DNA from: Maylandia zebra
Taxonomy: Eukaryota > Chordata > Actinopteri > Cichliformes > Cichlidae
NCBI RefSeq assembly: GCF_041146795.1
Contig: NC_135175.1
Location: 31,552,536 to 31,616,535, forward strand
Reading direction: 5' to 3'
DNA length: 64,000 bases
The notes beneath the pieces were generated by a model, which ran no database searches, was not told the DNA's origin, and was given only the letters and a program-made list of their open reading frames with translations. Of the stretch, positions 41,161-51,549 are shown in pieces; the stretch's first letter is position 1; each line of letters starts with the position of its first letter. The position numbers and the translations under genes were made by a program.

Positions 41161-41440
41161 AGAGCAGGGCGATATGACCAAAAATATTTATCACGATATA
41201 CATTTGAAAATGTGCGATAACGATGTAGCTGATGATATAATTGACACTAGACAAAATACTTTACAACTCCACAACTTTATTAAAAAACCCATCAATGTAT
41301 TTTCAGTTATACAAGCAGCTGTTTTTTTTATGTGCATTAAAGTTATATAAAAATTTAACAGTGCAAATGCAAATTGCTTGCTGACAGTTTAACCAAAAGG
41401 CATTTCCAGTGGAAATTGGCTGACATCCTAAACATAACCA
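41161..41440 (+). mobile_element. hAT-like element end (GGGCGATAT family)
   Basis: AGAGCAGGGCGATATGACC at 41,161 begins about 280 bp that match 13,981-14,252 in reverse orientation. It starts ten bases after the exon 2 donor. No coding capacity. Confidence 0.55.
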
Positions 41441-41471
41441 TGTATAATATCCAGAAACTTAAAAAGAGGTT

Positions 41472-44400
41472 ATACAGTCGTGGCCAAAAGTTTTGAGAAT
41501 TGCATAAATAATGTTGAGAGAATATTGACTAGCACAAGGCTGGAGATCATCATGGCTGTATTCCAATTCAGGTTCTGCAGCTTTAAAGTACGCAGCCTCA
41601 ACGGTCCTCAAGGGCCGCGTACTCAAAGACCGCTGAGGCTGGAAGCCTCGATCGCGCTGCCCAGGTTGCCTAGCAACCATGATACTAACAGCTGGAAACG
41701 TTTCATACAGCTTTGTTTGACAGAAATGAAGGAGAACATACTTTGTTCATTTGTTTCTACATGAGCTCTGTGTGATTTAATAAGTATCTGAGGCTGAGAC
41801 CACAGGACTGTAAAACATGATTGTTGGGCTTCATTTCTGTACTGAACAGTCATTTTATGATTAGCTAGTAAATAACAATTAGCTAATGTTGTTCATGAGA
41901 CTAAAGTCGACTCACTTTGGTGATGGAACTATAATATTGCCAATAATATAGTTATTATATTAATCACTTCACTCAAAGAAAAGTTTCTTTGACAGTGTAT
42001 ATATAGATGTATCATATACAAGAGACAAATATTGTTTGTTCAATTTGTTGGCATTACTAAATTTGGCTCAGTGCTTACATATATGTGTAAAAAGCAAATG
42101 TACGAGCTGTGATAACTGTTGCTGATAAAATGAAGAGTAGACTGATATATGAAATATTCCTTTATTGGGTGAGAAAATCAGACCATGTCATAACTGCTTT
42201 AAGTCATACAGAATAGATATCAGAGCCTTAAACAGGCTGGCTTCTGCTAAATGGGTCAAACTGGGCAGAAAGTCTACAAACACATAACATCCTTATAGAA
42301 TATGATGTTACACTATAGATCAACTTACCTCAGAACATATAAAGCATATAAACAATTACAGCAATATGATGCAACAAACACAGCAGTGCTACTAATCCAA
42401 AATACTCAAAGCTTCATAGAACTGAAACCAACATTTATTTTTAGCTCCATTCTGCTGCTGATACAGACTTTAGGTTTCTGAACATTAAACTTGTTGCTGC
42501 CTTTCATAGTGTGTAACTTGAAGGCCCTGAGTACTTTCTCCCACACTGAAAACACTGGAATGATACAATTATTTGAACATTACCTAATAAGACTGATTCA
42601 GAACAGACAGTTAGTTATTTTAAACTTTCCTAGCAGTCCTTCACAAACAGGGAACAGTCTGTCTATTCTCTCCATCTGTCAGCTGTTGCTGGCTCTTCCT
42701 CCTCCTCTTCCTCACACACTGCTGAGTTTGTCCTGGTGGATCATCAGGGGTGCAAAGCCTCACAGATGATGTGCAGCAGTGGGTCCCTCAGTCTGTCCTC
42801 ACTCTGGACACTTGCAGTCGTCACACATGGAAATCAAATGTGTGATAAGCTGCAGGATTCAAACACAAGTGTAACTTATAAATACATGTTATACTTTTAT
42901 TACACAATCAGAGAGAGAGTGCAGGACAGACAGACAGGTGACAGTCTCAGGTGTACACACTGCTACAAACAGGAGGATTTAGTGTTTGTGTTATTACGAG
43001 TGCTACACAAGAAGAGTTCCCAGATGGTACAGTGGACACATGTGTGACTCCTGTGATTAAAGCATCTTTCTTTCAGCTTAACGAGTGAACCGTCAGCTCG
43101 TTCAAACACACGTTAAAGTGCGTTTGGCTCGACACCACCGAACAGAGGCAGCAATATAACATAGCTAACATTAACAGTGCAGTGAATCCTGCTTGTGCCG
43201 TGATATTCAGGACTGCAAACCGAGCAGCATCACTGACTTTCAGCTTGTTGTGTTTGTGGATATATGACTGACTTTAATTATCCATAAAATCATCACATTC
43301 TCTGTAAGATTAAGGTCGACTATTGAACAGTGTATATTTTAAAGTAAAGGCTTTAAAACCAAGTTAGTACAAACATCACTGATGTCACATAACTTTGCCG
43401 ACATGTGGCCAACAGTAATGTTTTAATGTTCTTCATTGTTCAACATTTGCACATAAATAAGTGAAATAATATTCAGTACTCACTTTTAAAAGTTTAGTCT
43501 TTGGCTGCTCCGCTTCAGCTTTTTTTTTTTTTTTTGGCAAAATTATCCACACCCACCGCCGCGCTATGAAGTCTGGGATATGTTGGGCCATGAAGTTTAC
43601 ACCGCCACATCCTTAAAATTCAGGGAAATGAAGGACACATTTGTGGCTGCATTTCGAGCAGCCTTTGAATTGGGACAGCCTCGCTGTCGCTGTGACGCAA
43701 TCGGCCTTAAAATGTGGCCTTTAAGGCTGCAGACCCTGAATTGGGATACAGCCTATGTCAGGCTGATTGGGTTAGAATGGCAGACCTGACATGTTAAAAG
43801 GAGGGTGGTGCTTGAAATCATTGTTCTTCCATTGTAAACCATGGTGACCTGCAAAGAAACGCGTGCAGCCATCATTGCGTTGCATAAAAATGGCTTCACA
43901 GGCAAGAATATTGTGGCTACTAAGATTGCATCTAAATCAACAATTTATAGGATCATCAAGAACTTCAAGGAAAGAGGTTCAATTCTTGATAAGAAGGCTT
44001 CAGCACATCCAAGAAAGTCCAGCAAGCACCAGGATCGTCTCCTAAACACGATTCAGCTGCGGGATCAGAGTGTCACCAGTGCAGAGCGTGCTCAGGAATG
44101 GCAGCAGGCAGGTGTGAGCGCATCTGCACGCACATTGAGGCGAAGACTTTTGGAAGACGGCCTGGTGTCAAGAGGGCAGCAAAGAAGCAACTTCTCTCCA
44201 AAAAATCCCCATCAGGGACAGATTGATCTTCCACAGAAAGTATGGTGAATGGACTGCTGAGGACTGGGGCAAAGTCATATTCTCGGATGAAGCCTGTTTC
44301 CGATTGTTTGGGGCATCTGGAAAAAGTCTTGTCTGGAGAAGAAAAGGTGAGCGCTACCATCAGTCCTGTGTCAGGCCAACAGCAAAGCATCCTGAGACCA

Positions 44401-44528
44401 TTCATGTGTGGGGTTGCTTCTCATCCAAGGAAGTGGGCTCACTCACAATTTTGCCCAAAAACACAGCCATGAATAAAGAATGGTACCAAAACTGCCTCCA
44501 ACAGCAACTTCTTCCAACAACAGTTTGG
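41472..44528 (+). mobile_element. Tc1-like element split by a nested TIR element
   Basis: A Tc1 left end (tacagtcgtggccaaaagtt) at 41,474-41,553 and transposase body at 43,754-44,528 belong together: both parts are in plus orientation and in the correct order. They are separated by the 2.2-kb GGCTGTATCCC element. The right Tc1 end is absent. Confidence 0.68.
41554..43753. mobile_element. 2.2-kb TIR element, GGCTGTATCCC type, long form
   Basis: The ends are GGCTGTATTCCAATTCAGG and, reverse-complemented from 43,753, GGCTGTATCCCAATTCAGGG. Flanking triplets are CAT and TAT. Outer parts match the 724-bp short form (34,560-35,283). About 1.5 kb of interior (roughly 41,770-43,290) is absent from the short form. 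The interior has scattered frames (42,491-42,769; 42,736-43,047) that I cannot identify. Parts of it recur in copy A at 14,448-15,259. It is either the fuller parent or a variant that acquired sequence. Confidence 0.72.
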
Positions 44529-44531
44529 TAA
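43841..44531 (+). pseudogene. Tc1-like transposase, broken (copy B)
   Basis: Homologue of the frame at 16,484-17,161. Here the frame is also broken at about 44,200-44,220, giving two pieces (43,841-44,248 and 44,223-44,531). It has the helix-turn-helix region and first catalytic Asp (VIFSDEACFRLFG), and ends at the same QLLPTTVW truncation before the second Asp. Confidence 0.85.
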
Positions 44532-44943
44532 ACAACAATTCCTACATAAGGCACACGGGATTATAAGGGGCACCGTCGATTTTCAGAAAAATGAAAGGAT
44601 TGATTTTAAGTGTGCCGTATTTTCCAAAAAACACGGTAATAGCGATGGCCTGCTAGCATGCTAGTGCTTTGTTGTGTATCTGACGGACGAAAGCTAAACC
44701 AGTTCCACACCACTGAAGTTGAAGCATTTTTACAAACCAATTCTGGTTCATCTGTTTCATTCAACGATCCGCTTTCACCCTTCTCATTCTCCGTCGCCGC
44801 CATGCTTTTTCCTCCATGTGCGTATGAAAACAAAGGCACTGCGCAAGCGTGTTTTACCCATATTCTATCGTAATATTTGAATTTCTTATCGTTGCCAAAC
44901 ATTATACTGGTATTACCGTGAATGGTATGATATAGCCCAGCCC
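44529..44943 (-). mobile_element. MITE and hAT BED-finger fragment (copy B)
   Basis: Contains the attataaggggcaccgtcg repeat and, on the minus strand, MAATENEKGESGSLNETDEP then STSVVWNWFSFRPSDTQQS. It ends with the hAT terminus that reads, reverse-complemented, AGGGCTGGGCTATATCATACC. The homologous segment in copy A (17,162-17,545) lacks this end because of the L1 junction. Confidence 0.65.
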
Positions 44944-45481
44944 TACATGAAAGGCAACCTGATCGTGCACTAATCACACATTAAAATAAGCAAAAGAGGC
45001 AAAACTGTGTGCCAGAGTAAAAAACAAAACAAACCCCCCCCCCAAATCCCTTTAAACCTTAACACCAACAAAAGGAAGCATTTCTATGGAAAAAGAAACC
45101 CCTCCACTTGGTTTGACCTGCTGATGTCATATGTGACATCATCAGGACTTTAAAATGAGGAAATGCTAGGCGGGTGTTTCCCCACACCTGACCCTCATGA
45201 AGACTGAAAAGACAAACAAAGTATGAACTTAATGACTTAATCTGTAACATAATAAAATATAAAGTAACATGTAACTGAATATTTGCCTTAATTTGCAGAA
45301 TGTTTGATTTGCCGGCAACAAAACGCTTACACAAACAAACCCGGGATAGTGAGTGCAGCGATGTTACTTGACAAATAGCGAATCATAGCAAATACATAGA
45401 AACAGAATAATGTGTACAATGTGCAAAAAAAGGTAAACACATATGGGACAAATGGAGAGCATTGCAACTGCTCCTCCACTT
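44944..45481. other. Segment with a partial copy at 53.7/57.8 kb
   Basis: 45,188-45,317 matches 53,736-53,870, and 45,318-45,485 matches 57,829-57,985. Together these form one paralogous segment, interrupted there by a hAT. No gene recognised. Confidence 0.7.
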
Positions 45482-45768
45482 TGTCACAGTACAGTCTGTG
45501 CCAAAAAGTACTGACAGGAAACTACATGCTTTTGCAGAAAATAGGAGCTGCAGCCAGAAAGTGAATCTAAGCAGAGTCTTTGATTGAAACTTAAAGTGTG
45601 TGTGACGTCTAGAGGAAGTATATAAATAACTAGGCTTCCCTTTTGTGCTTCAGACCTGAGCTTATGTGTTCGTGTGTTCAGGTCTCCATTCCTGGGAATG
45701 AAAAATAAAGATCATCTTTTGAGCTTTGACCACTTTGAGCCGTGTCTTTCTTTGCCGTAGGGAAAACA
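45482..45768 (+). mobile_element. Possible solo LTR
   Basis: This block interrupts the paralogous segment at gtcaca. It has a TATA-like tatataaataa at about 45,620, an AATAAA at 45,705, begins TGTCAC and ends about AAAACA. Those are LTR-like features, but TSDs and internal retroviral or gypsy sequence are absent, so the call is tentative. Confidence 0.3.
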
Positions 45769-45829
45769 AAGAACTGGGATTTAATACTTGTAGTTATAAA
45801 GAAAGCAATTCTCTTAAACACACCACTTT

Positions 45830-46403
45830 TTTTTTCCCGCTCAGCTGCAGTATCCAGATGAAATACATAATCATATTACACAGTTTTCAACAAACTGCAA
45901 TTTAGTAAATGCTCGAGTTAAAAGTAACTTTTTGTAAAACTGTTATATTTAGAGCAACTTGTAAGTGGAATAAATTGCCTTATAAAATTAGAGAATTAGC
46001 TACTATTCAAAACTTCAATGAACACTTAAAAGCTGATTTACAGAACTTTTAGTTGTTGTAAATATTGTAAGAGTTTGTTTTTGAAATTTGTGTAATGTGC
46101 CTCAATGTTATTGATATTATTATTATTATTATTATTATTGATTGCTTATATTTTAATTGTGAAACCCCACTGTGGATGTAAAATTATGTGGATATTTTGA
46201 ATCCACTTTATTGTATAATATTTTATGTGATAGTATTTGACGGAAGACGAGCAACATGGAAGCTAATGGGGTTCTTTTTGAATAAACAAATAAACAAACA
46301 TAGGATTTATTATCAGTGAATAAATATGTATAAATCTATAAAAAAATGATAGAAATATGTAATAGGAAACAACAATATGATATAAATTATGAAAATAATA
46401 TAA

Positions 46404-46435
<32 letters not shown>

Positions 46436-46452
46436 GTGTGTGTGTGTGTGTA
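45830..46452 (+). pseudogene. LINE C-terminal fragment and microsatellites (copy B)
   Basis: Homologous to 19,640-20,283. The LINE peptide frame is broken by small indels. (ATT)n at 46,115-46,138 and (GT)n at 46,403-46,452 are both shorter than in copy A. Confidence 0.6.
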
Positions 46453-46686
46453 CAATCAGGAGGGATGGGCATGATTTTAGTGTTTGAACAGTCATGAATT
46501 ATTTTTAACAGCAGGTTGGATGTAATGTGTTAGAACTACCAGCAGGTGGGGATAAGAGACCTTTAAGGTGTTTGGTGCCACACTCCACCTTCAGGTTTAA
46601 AACTAGTGTTAATGGAGTTTGAAGGTTGAGTTTGTTCCACGACTGCATTTCACTCACTGCCTCTGTTTGTATCTTTGTCACTGCAG

Positions 46687-47787
46687 GACCAACATGGAGC
46701 GAGAAGTCAGCGCTCTCAGGAGGCCGACAAACCTCAACCAAGAAAGAGAGAGAAAACATACACCTGTGACGAGTGTGGGAAGCATTTTACTGGGATTTAT
46801 AAACTAAAACGTCATCAGTTCATCCACACTGGAGAGAGACCGTTCAGCTGTGACTTGTGTGAAAAGTCTTTTTCCTTGAAGGATTCCCTAAAACAACACC
46901 AACTCATCCACAGTGGAGTTAAAGCGTACAGCTGTGATCAGTGTGGTAGAGCTTTTACTCACAGTAGCAACTTACAGAATCATCTAGTTACCCACTCTGG
47001 AATTAAGGCGTACAGCTGTGACGAGTGTGGGAAGGAGTTTACTCTGAAGGCTTCACTAAAACGGCATCAGGTCATCCACACTGGAGAGAGACCGTTCAGC
47101 TGTGACTTGTGTGGAAAGTCTTTTTACTTGAAGGGTCACCTAAAAAAACACGAACTCATCCACAGTGGAGTTAAAGCGTACAGCTGTGATCAGTGTGGCA
47201 GAGCTTTTACTCAAGGAAGCAGTTTACAGAATCATCTAGTTACCCACTCCGGAATTAAGGCGTACAGCTGTGACGAGTGTGGGAAGGAGTTTACTGGGAA
47301 GGCTGAACTAAAACGGCATCAAGTCATCCACACTGGAGAGAGACCGTTCAGCTGTGACCTGTGTGGAAAGTCTTTTTCCTGGAAGGAATCCCTAAAACAG
47401 CACCAACTCATCCACAGTGGAGTTAAAGCGTACAGCTGTGATCAGTGTGGCAGAGCTTTTACTCACAGTGGCAACTTACAGAATCATCTAGTTACCCACT
47501 CTGGAATTAAGGCATACAGCTGTGACATCTGTGGAAAAACTTTCAGCCAGAGAGGAAGCCGAAATATACACCTACGCATTCACACCAGACATGATGTGTA
47601 CTGCTGTGAACAGTGTGGCAAACAGTTTATAACTCGCACACAGTTACAACAACACATGTTTACCCACACTGGGGAGAGACCTTATCAATGTGACCTGTGT
47701 GAGAAGACTTTTAAATCTCCACATTACCTGAGAGGACACCAACAGATCCACACCAGAAAGAGACTCTCCAAGTGCAGTTACTGTGAG
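46687..47787 (+). CDS. Zinc-finger gene B, exon 3: twelve C2H2 fingers
   Basis: Nuclear C2H2 protein, probable sequence-specific DNA binder. Acceptor ctttgtcactgcag and donor TACTGTGAG|gtatgt give 367 codons in phase 0. After DQHGARSQRSQEADKPQPRK come twelve fingers. Fingers 1-9 are three repeats of a three-finger module in which first fingers start CDECGK, second CDLCxK and third CDQCGR, with linkers TGERPF, SGVKAY and SGIKAY. Fingers 10-12 (CDICGKTF, CEQCGKQF, CDLCEKTF) match gene A fingers 4-6. With exons 2 and 4 the protein is 603 aa and 18 fingers. No KRAB, SCAN or BTB domain is present. The frame is intact, so it is probably functional. Confidence 0.92.
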
Positions 47788-48112
47788 GTATGTATTTATA
47801 TTGTTGTCTTGTCATTTTAGCCTGACTGTTTGGAACAACTCTGCTCATTAAACTGTGTTAGCATGTTAGCAATTCTACTGCATGGAAAAGCAGCTCTGAG
47901 TGATTATTCAGATTTTCATGTTAGTTATGATTTTAGTATTACTGTAGTATTATGGTGGTAGTATTGTAGTTATTGCAGCCCAGTAAACTGAGTGTGTTAA
48001 CTGAAACAGTAAAATGTAATTGGACATCTGCAGAGATGCTCTTTATTTCAGGCGACGTTCAGGATAAAAGTGTTGAAGGACTGACTTACACTGTCTTTGT
48101 GTCTTTGTTTAG

Positions 48113-48805
48113 AAGCAGAGCGACACAGATGGATCCAGTTCTCAACCCTGTCATCACTGTGGTGGTGGGAAAGACTTTCATTGTGACCTTTGTGGAAAAA
48201 CTTTCAGCTGGAAAGCTGACCTAAAAACACATCAACATAGACACACTGGAGACAAACTGAAATACTGCAAAGAATGTGGGAGAAGCTTCACCACACCAAG
48301 TGAGTTAAAAAAACATGAACTGATTCACAGTGGGGTCAAAAAGCACCTCTGTGATCAGTGTGGGTCATCCTTCACCACTGCAAGGGAGCTTAAAAGACAC
48401 AAACGAGTCCACATAGGAGAGAAACCATACAAGTGCAGACACTGTGACAAAAGCTTCTCACAATCAGGTCATTGTAACAAGCATGAACGTACACACATGG
48501 AAGGAAACTACAGCTGTGACCAGTGTGACAAGAGCTTCAGGAATCTCACTTCCTACTCCGAACACAAACAATCCCACGTTACTAATAAACTGTTTCACTG
48601 TTACCAATGTGCCCAAACATTCACCTCATTGTCTGCTCTGTGCAAACATCAGCGTGATCACTCAGGGCTGAAATCACTCCCATCACTGGATCACAGTGAA
48701 TCTGAAGAGACAGAAAGATCCTCTGGTTTCAGTGTCAGACTCAAAAAGCTTGAGATCAGGCTCCACAGAGTTCAGATAGAATCATTTAAACTTGTGTTGA
48801 ACTGA
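48113..48805 (+). CDS. Zinc-finger gene B, exon 4: six fingers and C-tail
   Basis: Acceptor gtgtctttgtttag at 48,112, phase 0. It starts KQSDTDGSSSQPCHHCGGGK, then fingers starting HCDLCGKTF, YCKECGRSF, LCDQCGSSF, KCRHCDKSF, SCDQCDKSF and HCYQCAQTF. It ends with a charged tail (DHSESEETERSSGFSVRLKK, then IRLHRVQIESFK) before TGA at 48,803. The exon encodes 230 aa. Gene A lacks the last 38 residues through an 8-bp deletion. One finger has CNKH at the helix end (GHCNKHE), an unusual Cys at a position normally Leu. Confidence 0.92.
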   Translation, partial: KQSDTDGSSSQPCHHCGGGKDFHCDLCGKTFSWKADLKTHQHRHTGDKLKYCKECGRSFTTPSELKKHELIHSGVKKHLCDQCGSSFTTARELKRHKRVHIGEKPYKCRHCDKSFSQSGHCNKHERTHMEGNYSCDQCDKSFRNLTSYSEHKQSHVTNKLFHCYQCAQTFTSLSALCKHQRDHSGLKSLPSLDHSESEETERSSGFSVRLKKLEIRLHRVQIESFKLVLN

Positions 48806-49008
48806 ACTGGTTGCTGGGCTGAACTTCTACATTACCAATGCAAACTGAATAATACAGAAGATGAAAGAAGAGACTTTAATCAGTTAATAAAGCTCATGAT
48901 CTTGATTCATTGTGGTTGCTACACAGATACTTCTGGGTCACTTCTCTCAGTTAGGAACCTTCCTCACCAAAACTGACTGTTGGACCACACCCCTGGTTTC
49001 ATGAGAAA

Positions 49009-49419
49009 TTGTTTCAGCCACGATTTCTCTTCCTGTATTTCAGAGTAAAGACTGAAGTGACAAATGGAAACATGTTTAAAAAACGCAATGTGAGAGAGAC
49101 GTTGCGGTCCTTAGAAGTTACCCTGGGTTTTTCTGTCACCCTGCTAGATGTTACACACCTTGTTATTGGACTGATTTCTACTGCTGGACTACTCCTGGGG
49201 AGAGTAACAATATTCTTACTAATTAGCTCCCTTTCACACCTTTGGGGATATTTATTTTTGTGCTTGCAGCGCTGTGAGCCAGAACAGCGAGAGAAAAATC
49301 TGCAACAGCGACGAGCCGAATGCTTAAGTGAATCCCAGCAGCTGCACATGTGCTACGCTGATTTAGAAGATATCTTTGCTCTGGATTTACAACACGCACA
49401 AAAAACTTGTAATCCCTAG
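49009..49419 (+). CDS. Unidentified hydrophobic ORF, copy B
   Basis: A 136-codon frame. From MFKKRNVRETLRSLEVTLGF to YADLEDIFALDL it matches the ORF at 23,499-23,858 with very few changes, then ends in a different tail (QHAQKTCNP). The upstream ttcctgtatttcag acceptor-like site is also conserved. Two hydrophobic stretches precede a Gln/Arg/Glu-rich helix. It lies about 250 bp downstream of the zinc-finger stop, same strand. Its function is unknown, and the reverse strand is open too. Confidence 0.42.
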   Translation: MFQPRFLFLYFRVKTEVTNGNMFKKRNVRETLRSLEVTLGFSVTLLDVTHLVIGLISTAGLLLGRVTIFLLISSLSHLWGYLFLCLQRCEPEQREKNLQQRRAECLSESQQLHMCYADLEDIFALDLQHAQKTCNP

Positions 49420-49603
49420 TTCAGCTCCCGAAAAATATGCTTAAGTTGTTCTTGTGTCCAACAAAAATGAGTTCTAATATGTTTTATTTTTAATGGTACT
49501 GCATTGAAGTTAGCACAATTTAAATTCCAAAAATTAATAAACTCTTAAATGAATGGCATCTTGACGTGGACTCGGTGAACGGCTTAAAAAAAGAAAGCAA
49601 AGA

Positions 49604-50065
49604 ATGTGGGATAAGCTTCACCAGTGTGGGTCATCCTTCACCACTGCAGGTGAGCTTAAAACACACAAACGAGTCCACACAGGAGAGAAACCATACAAGT
49701 GCAGACACTGTGACAGAAGCTTCTCAGATTCAAGTAATCGTAACAAGCATGAACGTACACACATGGAAGGAAACTACAGCTGTGACCAGTGTGACAAGAG
49801 CTTCAGGAATCTCAGTTCATACTCCAAACACAAACGATCCCACGTTACTAATAAACTGTTTCACTGTTACCAATGTGCCCAAACATTCACCTCATTGTCT
49901 GCTCTGTGCAAACATCAGCGTGATCACTCAGGGCTGAAATCACTCCCATCACTGGATCACAGTGAACCTGAAGAGACAGAAAGATCCTCTGGTTTCAGTG
50001 TCAGACTCAAAAAGCTTGAGATCAGGCTCCACAGAGTTCAGATAGAATCTCCTGTAAAAATCTGA
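49604..50065 (+). pseudogene. Third zinc-finger exon 4 copy, 5' truncated
   Basis: The frame reads QCGSSFTTAGELKTHKRVH, then fingers KCRHCDRSF, SCDQCDKSF and HCYQCAQTF, and the same charged tail ending RVQIESPVKI. Compared with gene B exon 4, the first fingers are missing: AATGTGGG at 49,605 joins, through ataagcttcaccag, to the third finger. There is no upstream acceptor or finger exon 3, so it is a broken duplicate, or at most an alternative terminal exon of gene B. Confidence 0.72.
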
Positions 50066-50340
50066 TGAGGCAGCTGTGAATCAAACTCTTCCCCTAGTTC
50101 CATTTTAAGCTTTCAAAACTGTCCTACTGTAGTGTTCATGTCGAGTGGTTAGCTTTCTTTTCATCAGTTCGTTGAAAACTCTGTTTCCTATTATAAAGTA
50201 TTTGTTTTAATGTATTTTGATACACAAATGTCTTCTTGTTCGGGTTCTTTATGTTATTGAATCTTGGAAATGTTAAATAAAAAATTCAAATGTTAAATAA
50301 AGAAAGATTTTAATGATAAAGACTTGAGCCATGATGTCAT

Positions 50341-50400
50341 TTCCTGTATTTCAGAGTAAAAACTGAAGTGACAAATGGAAACATGTTTACAGTCACAGTT
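50341..50400 (+). other. Remnant of the hydrophobic-ORF 5' end
   Basis: tttcctgtatttcagagtaaa through acatgttta matches the start of the segments at 23,470 and 49,027 and then diverges. The third duplicate therefore included at least this much of the downstream ORF. Confidence 0.7.
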
Positions 50401-50514
50401 AGATGAACTGTTTTCAGTGTGTTACAAAATTAATATATTATTAGTGCTTATTTAGTGAATATTGTTACTTGTTTAAACAGGTACATGGAGTTGTTTGCAG
50501 TGAAAGTTATTTTT

Positions 50515-50665
50515 AAACACAGTCAATATTCCTTCTCCTCTACCTGATATCCTTGGAGCATTACGAAATGAGCCGTCAGAGGGTAACAGTCCAGAAATAA
50601 TGCTAGACTCACCAACTCTCATCTGTGTCTCAGTCACAAAAAGGAGATCCAATCCATTGGAGGAA
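50515..50665 (-). pseudogene. L2-type LINE endonuclease N-terminal fragment
   Basis: The minus strand reads LDLLFVTETQMRV, then GLLPSDGSFRNAPRISGRGE, the start of the apurinic-type endonuclease of L2-clade ORF2 (LLFLTETW...SGRGGG). It lies downstream of the RT fragment on the same strand, the wrong order for one element, so it comes from another insertion or a rearrangement. Confidence 0.55.
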
Positions 50666-50699
50666 AAATAATTTATAATGAAGCTTTATTTGCTAAGGA

Positions 50700-51540
50700 C
50701 CACGCATTTGTTAGAGCCATCTTCATTGGAGCTGGAGCCTGGGTAGAAGTTGTCGGTGAAGCCCAAGTTAATGGGACCAAATACAAAAAGTTTATTCCAT
50801 GACTCCCACAATGCAAAAAACAGTGGTGAGCAGGGTTATGGACACCTAAGCCTACAACAGTAACCAGACAGGAGATAACAGGATCCAGGAGACGTCTTGG
50901 GATGTGGCGGAAAGGACCATAACCAGCTGGAGCGGCCGCTGAAGAAAAGAGAAGTCAAGCTTTAAACTTCACCAGCCGACCGGCACGTTTACCCCGGTGT
51001 CTGTGGCGGTGTGTCGGAGCAGGTGGTGGCACTTTATGTAGCAAGTAATCAGGAACACCAGCCAGGAGCAGAGGATACCCTGTTTGTTTCTTCTGATTAG
51101 AGCTCTGAAAGCTGATGGCAAAAAACTGAAGATCTAAAGGTTTTTGGTGTTCCCCAGTTTTGAGTTGATTTCAGTGACAAGAAACATCAGAAACAGAACA
51201 AGCAGTAAGAAAATTGACAGAGGTAAACAGCAAGCACACACACTGGAGCCATTTTACCCTTTAGTTTAATTATGTAAATTACAATTATGTAATCTGATCA
51301 TTTACAAACTGAAATAATCTCAACATAAGCTGACGGAAGAAGAAGAAATTGAGGAAGAAATTCAGGCCGTGCACTGAAAATGTATTTTTTCTTGTTATCT
51401 TAAGACATTTGGTGTGACGACTTCTACAACTCAGTTTTTGGTTTTGCTGAAGTAAAGTTTACACTCTGAGGAGTCACAGTGTTGATATTGGACACAAAGA
51501 GAAAAGTTCCTGTAATGTAAAAGTTAAAAGTAGAATTTTA
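50700..51540. other. No feature recognised
   Basis: Non-coding. A short plus-strand frame near 50,695 (VRAIFIGAGAWVEVVGEAQ) is open for about 30 codons but is not recognised. Confidence 0.35.
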
Positions 51541-51549
51541 AAATGGAAC

